A DNA stretch of 7,121 bases from Chloroflexota bacterium (GTDB lineage Bacteria; Chloroflexota; Anaerolineae; Anaerolineales; JACQED01), in assembly GCA_016200785.1 (NCBI GenBank), contig JACQED010000563.1:1-7121 (forward strand). Reading direction: 5' to 3'. Made by a program: the position numbers and the translations under genes. Positions 1-5,250 of the stretch are shown piece by piece. The notes beneath the pieces are model-generated. The model had not been told where the DNA came from and did no database searches. It saw nothing but the letters and a program-made list of their open reading frames with translations. How positions within the stretch are numbered: position 1 is the stretch's first letter; every line of letters begins with the position of its first letter.

Positions 1-2
1 AC

Positions 3-71
3 AACTTGCCAGCCGACAAGAAGTGGCTGAAGTCGGCGTTAGCAGGGAGTCAACGAATGCGGAACGAATAA
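3..71 (+). CDS. Possible C-terminal end of an unknown upstream gene
   Basis: One frame is open from the window edge (first full codon at 3) to a TAA at 69-71 and reads NLPADKKWLKSALAGSQRMRNE. Over the first 16 codons about 12 end in G or C, against about 8 in the next frame, while the third frame hits a stop by base 30. This fits the GC-rich codon use of the neighbouring genes. The last residues (from about SQRMRNE) and the stop come from the ACGAAT repeat at 49-79, so the original C-terminus may have been changed or replaced. No family can be recognised from so few residues. It could equally be non-coding. Confidence 0.25.
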   Translation, partial: NLPADKKWLKSALAGSQRMRNE

Positions 72-79
72 ACGAATGA
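49..79. repeat. ACGAAT-type repeat, left copy 1
   Basis: These 31 bases are a perfect reverse complement of part of the 60-bp repeat found three times at 705-883. The unit contains the word ACGAAT three times, starting at 53, 64 and 72 (spacings 11 and 8). It lies in the same orientation as copy 2 and opposite to the array right of the GxxExxY gene. Confidence 0.9.
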
Positions 80-137
80 AGGTTGGAGTAGAAGAGGATA
101 TGGTTGGTAAAGAGGGAAATGGGAGAGAAGGAGTTAA
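74..137. other. C-free, purine-rich spacer between left repeats
   Basis: The + strand has no C at all from 74 to 137 and is mostly G and A with scattered T. Purine richness resumes after the second repeat copy (about 171-190, GGGAGGGGAAG and following). I see no open reading frame of note, no convincing promoter and no RNA gene here. This spacer and the two repeat copies account for most of the gene-free stretch left of position 232. Confidence 0.7.
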
Positions 138-171
138 CGGTCAACGAATGCGGAACGAATGAACGAATGAG
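136..171. repeat. ACGAAT-type repeat, left copy 2 (inverted partner of 705-740)
   Basis: These 36 bases match the reverse complement of 705-740 at 35 of 36 positions; the one difference is G at 161. Together with 705-740 they form a long inverted repeat that encloses the GxxExxY gene. ACGAAT words start at 144, 155 and 163, the same 11 and 8 spacing as in copy 1. Confidence 0.92.
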
Positions 172-217
172 GGAGGGGAAGACAAGGGGGTATTTGTCGG
201 AGTGCCGAGTGGTACAG

Positions 218-226
218 AGGAGGAGG
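218..226 (+). promoter_or_regulatory. Strong Shine-Dalgarno that sets the GxxExxY start
   Basis: Two overlapping AGGAGG motifs (218-223 and 221-226) lie 8 and 5 bases before the ATG at 232. They would be inside the coding sequence if translation began at the upstream GTG at 202, which has no comparable site. The ATG at 232 is therefore the better start. Confidence 0.8.
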
Positions 227-231
227 GCGGA

Positions 232-699
232 ATGGCCGAGGACAAGAAGAAAAAGCCGGGTTTGGTAGACGACTCGCTCCAGGGTTTGACTTTCAAGGTC
301 ATCGGGCTGGCGATGGCGGTTCACAATGACCTCGGGCCGGGCCATCGGGAGCGAACGTATCACAATGCCATGTCACAGCGCTTCGCCGACGCCGGGATGG
401 AGGCGCGGAGCGAACCGAGGATCCCCATTCTCGACGAGAACGGGAACATGGTGAATTTCTACGAGCCAGATCATCAAGTCACTGTCGAGTTGCTGGCCGA
501 GTACAAAGCGCATGGCTGGTCGCTGACTAACGACGAGATTGCCCAGTGCATTGACTATTTCGCCGGCACTGAGGCCAAAGTCATCCTCCTCTTGAACTTT
601 GGCCGCCCGCGCCTCGAATGGAAGCGCCTCTTTCCGCCCAACCACATCCGGGAGCAACGGCGCAAACGCTGGTCGCGCAAACGTGACAGTGACGCCTGA
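232..699 (+). CDS. GxxExxY family protein, PD-(D/E)xK nuclease-like
   Basis: This is a 155-residue soluble protein of the GxxExxY family, which profile databases link to the PD-(D/E)xK nuclease-like superfamily; its cellular function is not established. The naming motif is present as G37-H-R-E40-R-T-Y43 inside LGPGHRERTY. A candidate PD-(D/E)xK core follows: D80, then E90-Y-K92 (ten residues from D to E, as I recall for the family), then a Q105 helix and the typical VILLLNFGRPRLEWKRL strand and turn. Family members are usually about 120-130 residues. This one has a lysine-rich N-terminus (DKKKKPG) and a very basic C-terminal tail (REQRRKRWSRKR), which could bind nucleic acid. The ATG start is chosen over GTG 202 because of the AGGAGG ahead of it. 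The gene sits alone between inverted repeats (136-171 and 705-740), not as part of the fad pathway. No signal peptide or membrane segment is seen. Confidence 0.85.
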   Translation: MAEDKKKKPGLVDDSLQGLTFKVIGLAMAVHNDLGPGHRERTYHNAMSQRFADAGMEARSEPRIPILDENGNMVNFYEPDHQVTVELLAEYKAHGWSLTNDEIAQCIDYFAGTEAKVILLLNFGRPRLEWKRLFPPNHIREQRRKRWSRKRDSDA

Positions 700-704
700 C
701 CCTC

Positions 705-883
705 CTCATTCGTTTATTCGTTCCGCATTCGTTGACCGTTTTGTCCTCCCCCTGCATCCCATGTCTCATTCGTTTATTCGTTCCGCATTCGTTGACCGTT
801 TTGTCCTCCCCCTGCATCCCATGTCTCATTCGTTTATTCGTTCCGCATTCGTTGACCGTTTTGTCCTCCCCCTGCATCCCATG
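705..883. repeat. 60-bp tandem repeat, about three copies, ending at the fadN ATG
   Basis: The sequence repeats with an exact 60-bp period from 705 to 883 with no mismatch in the overlapping parts; divergence begins at 704 on the left and 884 on the right. The unit holds the inverted ACGAAT core (TCATTCGTTTATTCG, then TTCCGCATTCGTTGACC) plus a pyrimidine-rich tail (TGTCCTCCCCCTGC). Because 60 is a multiple of three the array stays open in the fadN frame, encoding about HSFIRSAFVDRFVLPLHPM per unit with in-frame ATGs at 761, 821 and 881. There are no unique spacers between units, so it is not a CRISPR array. Confidence 0.97.
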
Positions 884-3283
884 AAAGCCTGCGTCATCGG
901 CGCCGGCACAATGGGCGCGGCCATCGCCGCCCATCTCGCCAACGCCGGCATTCCGGTTTACTTGCTCGACGTTGTCCCCGACAAACTGACGAAGGAAGAA
1001 GAGGCGAAAGGAAAAACGCTCGACGATCCTCTGGTTCGCAATCGAATCGTCAATGCCGGATTCGAGCGCGCGAAGAAAGCCAGGCCGGCGTCGTTCTTCA
1101 CCGAGGACACCGCCCGCCTCGTGACGCTCGGCAACACCGAGGACAACTTCGCGTGGGTCGGCGAGGCCGATTGGGTGATCGAGGCGATCATAGAGCAACT
1201 GGAGCCGAAGCGCGCGCTGATGGCGCGGATCGAGGCGATTCGCAAGCCAAGCGCGATCCTCAGCACCAACACGTCGGGCATCCCGATTGGCTCGATTGGC
1301 GAGGGCCGCTCCCCTGAATTTCGCGCTCACTTCCTCGGCACGCACTTCTTCAATCCTCCGCGCTATCTCAAATTGCTCGAAGTCATCCCCACGCCCGGCA
1401 CCGCGCCTGAGGTCGTCAGTTTCATCGCCGACTTCGGCGAGCGGGTGATGGGCAAGGGCGTCGTCATTTGCAAAGATACGCCGAACTTCATCGCCAACCG
1501 GCTCGGCTCGATCAGCAGTTCGTTCCTGCTCGATTACGCCCTCAAGAATGGCTACACCGTCGAGGAAGTGGATCGGCTGACCGGCGAGTTGATCGGCCGG
1601 CCCAAGACCGCCTCGTTCCGGCTGTTCGACCTCGTGGGCCTCGACGTGGCGATGCACGTGCGGCGCAACTTGTACGAGGCGATCCCGACGGACGAGTCGC
1701 GCGAGATACTGCTGTCGCCGCCGATGGCGAAAGTGGCCGATACGATGATCGAGCGCGGCTGGCTCGGCAACAAGACCGGGCAGGGCTTCTACAAAGAAGT
1801 GCGGCAGGCTGGGGTGAAGGAATTTTGGGCGCTGAATTTGCAGACCTTTGAGTACCAAGCGCCGACGAAGCCGCGCTTCGACTCGGTCGGCAAAGCCAAA
1901 GACGTTGAGCCCCTCGGCAAGCGGCTCAAGATTCTGCTCGACGCCGACGACCGCGCCGGGCGTTTGATCCGCGCGATCGTGTGGAGCGGACTGACTTATG
2001 CCTCCAACCGCGTGCCGGAGATCGCCGACGACGTCGTTTCGATTGACAGCGCCGTGCGCTGGGGCTTCCTGCACGAGGCCGGGCCATTCCAGATTTGGGA
2101 CATGCTCGGAGTGGCTGAGACTCTTCAGCGCATTGAGGCCGACGGCTTCAAAGTGGCGGCGTGGGTCAAGGATATGCTCGCCGCCGGTTACGAGTCTTTC
2201 TACGAATATCAAGACGGGCGTGCGGTCGGCTATTACGATTTGGTGACGAAGAAGCGCAAGCTGCTGGAAAGCAAGGCGAGCGTCATCATTCTCAAAGACT
2301 ACAAGTCATCGGGCCGATTGATTCAGAAGAACGATGGGGCGAGCCTCGTTGACATCGGCGACGGAATGGCGTGCCTTGAGTTTCACACGAAAGTGAACGC
2401 GCTCGATCAAGATATCATGGCGATGGCTGAGGTCGCGCTCGATCGTGTTGACCGCGATTTCGTGGGACTGGTAATTGGCAACAACGCCGAGAATTTCTGC
2501 GCTGGCGCGAACATCGCAGTCATCGCCCTCGCCGCGCAGAATCAATTGTGGGATCAGATCGAAGCGACCTCCCGCGTCTTTCAGGGCTTGATGATGCGGA
2601 TGCGCTATTTCCACAAGCCGGTCGTCGTCGCGCCCTCGGGGTTGGCGATCGGCGGCGGCGCGGAAGTGGTGATGGCCGGGTCGCGTATCGTCGCGGCGGC
2701 GGAGAGTTACATCGGGTTGGTCGAGGTCGGCGTCGGACTCGTTCCGGGCGGCGGCGGGTGCAAAGAGATGGTGCGGCGCATCATCTCGCCCGCGATGCAG
2801 ACGAAGAACGCCGATGCCCTGCCGTTTCTTACGCGCGCCTTCGAAACAGTCGGACAGGCGAAGGTCGGGACGAGCGCCGAGGAGTCGCGCGCTCTTGGTT
2901 TCCTCGGCCCGTGCGATCGGATCGTGATGAATCGCGATCACGTACTGGCCGAAGCCAAGCGCGAAGTGCTGGCGATGATCGAGGCAGGCTATCGGCCTCC
3001 GGCCCCGGCGCGCCTTTACGCCGCTGGCCGCGACGCTTTGGCCGCGCTCAACGTCGGCGTTTACATGTTCCGTCAAGGTCAGTACATTTCAGATCACGAC
3101 GCGCTCATTGGCCGCAAGTTGGCGCACATCCTCTGCGGCGGCGACCTGAGCGCTTCGGCGTGGGTGAGCGAGCAATTCTTTCTTGATCTTGAGCGGGAGG
3201 CTTTCTTGTCACTGTGCGGTGAGCCGAAGACGCTGGAGAGGATTTGGCACACGTTGCAGACGGGAAAACCGTTGCGGAATTAG
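881..3283 (+). CDS. fadN: FadN-type 3-hydroxyacyl-CoA dehydrogenase / enoyl-CoA hydratase fusion
   Basis: This 800-residue cytoplasmic enzyme carries out two beta-oxidation steps: hydration of 2-enoyl-CoA and NAD-dependent oxidation of L-3-hydroxyacyl-CoA. The dehydrogenase half comes first. It has a Rossmann G7-x-G9-x-x-G12 motif and D30 for NAD, NTSG near 130-133, the H155-FFNP catalytic motif with E167 twelve residues on, and FIAN206R. A second dehydrogenase C-terminal-like segment spans roughly 350-440. The hydratase/isomerase half covers about 488-700, with the oxyanion region GNNAENFCAGANI (533-545) and two catalytic-type glutamates, E595 (GGGAE) and E615 (LVEVG), spaced 20 apart as in crotonase. 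Domain order, length and the GKPLRN C-terminus match Bacillus FadN (about 789 residues), not proteobacterial FadB, which has the hydratase first. No Shine-Dalgarno precedes ATG 881, and the ATG belongs to the 60-bp repeat. The protein starts directly at the first Rossmann strand, a few residues shorter than I remember for relatives. Starts at 761 or 821 are possible in frame. Confidence 0.93.
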   Translation: MKACVIGAGTMGAAIAAHLANAGIPVYLLDVVPDKLTKEEEAKGKTLDDPLVRNRIVNAGFERAKKARPASFFTEDTARLVTLGNTEDNFAWVGEADWVIEAIIEQLEPKRALMARIEAIRKPSAILSTNTSGIPIGSIGEGRSPEFRAHFLGTHFFNPPRYLKLLEVIPTPGTAPEVVSFIADFGERVMGKGVVICKDTPNFIANRLGSISSSFLLDYALKNGYTVEEVDRLTGELIGRPKTASFRLFDLVGLDVAMHVRRNLYEAIPTDESREILLSPPMAKVADTMIERGWLGNKTGQGFYKEVRQAGVKEFWALNLQTFEYQAPTKPRFDSVGKAKDVEPLGKRLKILLDADDRAGRLIRAIVWSGLTYASNRVPEIADDVVSIDSAVRWGFLHEAGPFQIWDMLGVAETLQRIEADGFKVAAWVKDMLAAGYESFYEYQDGRAVGYYDLVTKKRKLLESKASVIILKDYKSSGRLIQKNDGASLVDIGDGMACLEFHTKVNALDQDIMAMAEVALDRVDRDFVGLVIGNNAENFCAGANIAVIALAAQNQLWDQIEATSRVFQGLMMRMRYFHKPVVVAPSGLAIGGGAEVVMAGSRIVAAAESYIGLVEVGVGLVPGGGGCKEMVRRIISPAMQTKNADALPFLTRAFETVGQAKVGTSAEESRALGFLGPCDRIVMNRDHVLAEAKREVLAMIEAGYRPPAPARLYAAGRDALAALNVGVYMFRQGQYISDHDALIGRKLAHILCGGDLSASAWVSEQFFLDLEREAFLSLCGEPKTLERIWHTLQTGKPLRN

Positions 3284-3311
3284 GAATTGCGAATTGGGAA
3301 TTGCGAATTGC
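3277..3311. repeat. GAATT heptad array, left arm of cassette 2
   Basis: GAATT occurs five times at an exact 7-bp period, starting at 3277, 3284, 3291, 3298 and 3305, with AG, GC, GG, GC and GC filling the two remaining positions. The first heptad (GAATTAG) contains part of the last fadN codons and its TAG stop (3281-3283). The array is inverted relative to 3798-3837. Confidence 0.93.
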
Positions 3312-3334
3312 GCGAGTGCGATTAGGAGGGAGAC

Positions 3335-3757
3335 ATGGCCCGCCACGATGTTCCCAAGCATTATCTGGAGTGGGAAAACGCCGTCCTGGGAGTGGTTCGG
3401 AAAAATCCGTTGTGGAAGACTATTGCATACCGCAAGGCTCTATTCGTCTACGATCTGGTGTGGGAAGATTGTGATACCCTTATGAAGGATATGCGTGGTC
3501 AGGCTATCGCCAGGCAAATCATCCGCAGTGCTGGCTCAATTAGCGCCAACATGGAAGAGGGATTCGGCCATGGCCTCGGACGTGATTACGCGCGGATTCT
3601 TGGCATTGCGCTCGGCGAAGCCCGTGAGACTCAAGGCTGGTACTTTCGCGCCAGGAGGCTATTGCCGGCCACTGTTATTGAGCACCGGCTGGCCTTGCTT
3701 GATGAAGTGATCGCTCTTTTAGTGACGATAATTGACCAACAGCGCAAGAGAAAGTGA
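3335..3757 (+). CDS. Four-helix-bundle protein, S23-like family
   Basis: This 140-residue, mostly helical protein belongs to the small four-helix-bundle family known from open reading frames in 23S rRNA intervening sequences and related in fold to the Avd accessory proteins of diversity-generating retroelements. Its biochemical role is not established; the family may bind nucleic acid. The hallmark is IRSAGSISANMEEGFGHG (around 63-81), followed by RDYARILGIALGEARETQGWYFRARRLLP and a final helix ending in a basic tail (QQRKRK). The ATG at 3335 follows AGGAGG (3324-3329) by five bases. The gene lies between fadN and fadA, has no link to fatty-acid metabolism, and is bracketed by inverted GAATT arrays. 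Its codons end in A or T visibly more often than those of fadN or fadA, for example around 3455-3500, which fits separate acquisition. The 94 bases after it hold only the right-hand array and the fadA ribosome site. Confidence 0.88.
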   Translation: MARHDVPKHYLEWENAVLGVVRKNPLWKTIAYRKALFVYDLVWEDCDTLMKDMRGQAIARQIIRSAGSISANMEEGFGHGLGRDYARILGIALGEARETQGWYFRARRLLPATVIEHRLALLDEVIALLVTIIDQQRKRK

Positions 3758-3797
3758 AACGCGAACTGCGGACCACGATTTGGACCGGTGGCCTCGC

Positions 3798-3837
3798 AAT
3801 TCCTAATTCGCCATTCGCAATTCCCAATTCGCCATTA
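3798..3837. repeat. AATTC/CATTC heptad array, right arm of cassette 2
   Basis: Six heptads at an exact 7-bp period start at 3798, 3805, 3812, 3819, 3826 and 3833, as AATTC (four times) or the variants CATTC (3812) and CATTA (3833). Read on the other strand this is the GAATT array of 3277-3311 with a similar alternation of AG, GC and GG linkers. The left and right arms could therefore pair imperfectly in a transcript across the gene. Confidence 0.93.
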
Positions 3838-3851
3838 GAAAGGAACTCTCC

Positions 3852-5036
3852 ATGTCTCGTGAAGCCGTCATCGTCTCCGCCGCACGCACCGCAGTCGGCA
3901 AAGCGCCTCGCGGAACGCTCCGCACGACGCGCCCCGACGAGATGGGCGCGGCGGTGGTGAAAGAAGCATTGAAGCGCGCCGCGCCGCTGGACCCAAAAGA
4001 GGTGGACGATGTGATCATCGGCTGTGCTCTGCCCGAGGGCGAGCAGGGGCTGAACATGGGACGGGTGATCGCATTGCGCGCGGGCCTGCCCGATTCAGTT
4101 CCGGCGCAGACCGTGAATCGCTTTTGCTCCTCTGGCTTGCAAACGATTGCGCTGGCGGCGAACGCGATTATGGCCGGGCAAGCCGACGCGATTATCGCCG
4201 GCGGGGCCGAGTCGATGAGCATGGTGCCGATGACGGGCAACAAGTTCGCGCCCAATCCGTTTCTCGCGCAGGAGTATCCCGCCGTTTACATGAGCATGGG
4301 CCTCACCGCCGAGAACGTCGCCGAGAAGTATGGCGTCAGCCGAGAAGATCAAGACGAGTTCGGCTATCGTAGCCACAGGCGCGCGGTCGAGGCGCAGGAC
4401 TCGGGGAAGTTCAAAGACGAGATCGTGCCGCTGGAGGTGGAAATCACCGAAGTGGGCGAAGACGGCAGGGCACGAAAGTCGAAGACGACGATCGGCGCCG
4501 ACGAAGGGCCGCGGCGCGACACGACGCGGGAGGCCATGGCGAAACTCAAGCCGGTCTTTCACGCGAAGGGGACGGTGACGGCGGGCAACTCGTCGCAAAC
4601 GTCCGACGGCGCGGCGGCGGTCGTGGTGATGGAGCGCAAGCGCGCCGAGGCGCTCGGCCTCGAGCCGCTCGTCCGCTTCGTCTCGTTCGCCGTCGCCGGC
4701 GTGCCGCCGGAGATCATGGGCATCGGCCCGGTGGCCGCCGTCCCGAAGGCGTTGAAGTTGGCCGGCCTGCGGCTGGATGAGATCGATCTGATTGAACTCA
4801 ACGAGGCTTTTGCCGCGCAGGCCGTCGCCGTCATCCGGCAATTGGAGATGGACGTCGAGCGCGTCAACGTGAACGGCGGCGCGATCGCGCTGGGCCACCC
4901 GCTCGGTTGCACCGGCGCGAAACTGACGGTGCAGATCATCGCCGAGATGAGACGCCGAAACGCGCGTTACGGCCTGGTCACGATGTGCATCGGCGGGGGG
5001 CAGGGCGCGGCGGGGATATTCGAAAACTTGTCGTGA
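3852..5036 (+). CDS. fadA: Acetyl-CoA C-acyltransferase (thiolase)
   Basis: This 394-residue cytoplasmic thiolase cleaves 3-ketoacyl-CoA with CoA to release acetyl-CoA, the last step of beta-oxidation. The full set of family motifs is present: the nucleophile C92 in NRFCSSGLQ, NEAF at 317-320, the base H349 in GGAIALGHPLG, and the second catalytic C379 in MCIGGGQGAAGIF. Length matches the family (about 390-400). AGGA at 3841-3844 lies seven bases before the ATG. It lies downstream of fadN in the same direction, as in the Bacillus fadN-fadA order, but 568 bases away because of the four-helix-bundle cassette. An acetoacetyl-CoA thiolase (biosynthetic) role cannot be excluded from sequence alone; the fadN neighbour favours degradation. 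Confidence 0.93.
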   Translation: MSREAVIVSAARTAVGKAPRGTLRTTRPDEMGAAVVKEALKRAAPLDPKEVDDVIIGCALPEGEQGLNMGRVIALRAGLPDSVPAQTVNRFCSSGLQTIALAANAIMAGQADAIIAGGAESMSMVPMTGNKFAPNPFLAQEYPAVYMSMGLTAENVAEKYGVSREDQDEFGYRSHRRAVEAQDSGKFKDEIVPLEVEITEVGEDGRARKSKTTIGADEGPRRDTTREAMAKLKPVFHAKGTVTAGNSSQTSDGAAAVVVMERKRAEALGLEPLVRFVSFAVAGVPPEIMGIGPVAAVPKALKLAGLRLDEIDLIELNEAFAAQAVAVIRQLEMDVERVNVNGGAIALGHPLGCTGAKLTVQIIAEMRRRNARYGLVTMCIGGGQGAAGIFENLS

Positions 5037-5092
5037 AACTATCGCGGATTGGAGAAAGCAACGGCTGTTCAGTTGTAGTCCTCCCGGCCGCC

Positions 5093-5120
5093 TTGACAAA
5101 TCCGCGTCGTCTGGTAAAGT
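5093..5120 (+). promoter_or_regulatory. Sigma70-type promoter for ftsH, extended -10
   Basis: TTGACA (5093-5098, a perfect -35 consensus) is followed after 16 bases by TAAAGT (5115-5120, four of six to TATAAT), with TGG just before it giving an extended -10. It lies in the intergenic region 57 bases past the fadA stop. Transcription would start near 5127 and leave a leader of roughly 125 bases before ftsH. Confidence 0.65.
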
Positions 5121-5250
5121 TGCCCGCGTAGCATATCGAGTATTGTTGTTCGCGGTGCGGTGTCGCTTGTGGCGCCCGTCTGTCGCCTCGTGCAGTCTCG
5201 ATGGGCGGTAGGCAGTGAGCCATAAGCGATTTTATTTTTTGGAGGCAAAG
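5121..5250 (+). other. ftsH 5' leader
   Basis: This holds the likely untranslated leader between the promoter and the GTG start. It ends in a T-rich stretch (5230-5240) followed by GGAGG (5241-5245), five bases before the start. A short inverted pair, ATCGAG (5135-5140) and CTCGAT (5197-5202), could close a weak loop. I recognise no riboswitch or attenuator, and no clear rho-independent terminator for fadA is visible in the 5037-5092 part. Confidence 0.35.

Larger units (their letters stand above)
49..883. mobile_element. Putative cassette 1: GxxExxY gene between inverted repeat arrays
   Basis: The unit consists of two ACGAAT-type repeats, the GxxExxY gene, and about three inverted copies in tandem. 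Its left edge overlaps the possible stop of an upstream gene and its right edge ends with the ATG of fadN. There is no transposase, integrase or reverse transcriptase inside and no clear target-site duplication. If it moves at all it must do so with help from elsewhere, or by the encoded nuclease-like protein. The repeat architecture is seen directly; the mobile nature is inference. Confidence 0.35.
3277..3837. mobile_element. Putative cassette 2: four-helix-bundle gene between inverted heptad arrays
   Basis: The unit has a five-heptad GAATT array, the four-helix-bundle gene with its own strong ribosome site, and a six-heptad inverted array. It separates fadN from fadA, which are neighbours in the Bacillus operon. 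It starts at the fadN stop codon and ends 14 bases before the fadA ATG, leaving both coding sequences intact. No transposase or target-site duplication is seen, so the mobile label is an inference from architecture. Confidence 0.35.

Noticed and set aside
733..760. Promoter inside the 60-bp repeat (TTGACC as -35)
   Set aside because: No acceptable -10 element lies 15-19 bases downstream; the region is C-rich.
599..880. Upstream extension of the fadN frame to position 599
   Set aside because: It overlaps the GxxExxY gene in another frame with no similarity to any domain. Only the repeat-derived ATGs at 761 and 821 are worth considering as alternative starts.
705..883. CRISPR array
   Set aside because: The 60-bp units are contiguous identical tandem copies with no unique spacers, and no cas genes are present.
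581..2212. Long open frame on the minus strand (543 codons) antisense to fadN and through the 60-bp repeats
   Set aside because: Its translation is rich in Arg, His, Asp and Glu with no recognisable domain, as expected for the reverse of a GC-rich gene. The + strand here encodes a complete FadN with catalytic motifs.
3335..3757. Avd accessory gene of a diversity-generating retroelement, or a 23S rRNA intervening-sequence protein in place
   Set aside because: No reverse transcriptase, template/variable repeat pair or rRNA is present in the window; the gene sits between two metabolic genes.
5037..5092. Rho-independent terminator after fadA
   Set aside because: Only short imperfect stems (CAAC...GTTG) and no following T run are visible.
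4095..5099. Minus-strand open frame of 334 codons opposite fadA
   Set aside because: Antisense shadow of the thiolase; low-complexity Arg/His/Asp-rich translation.
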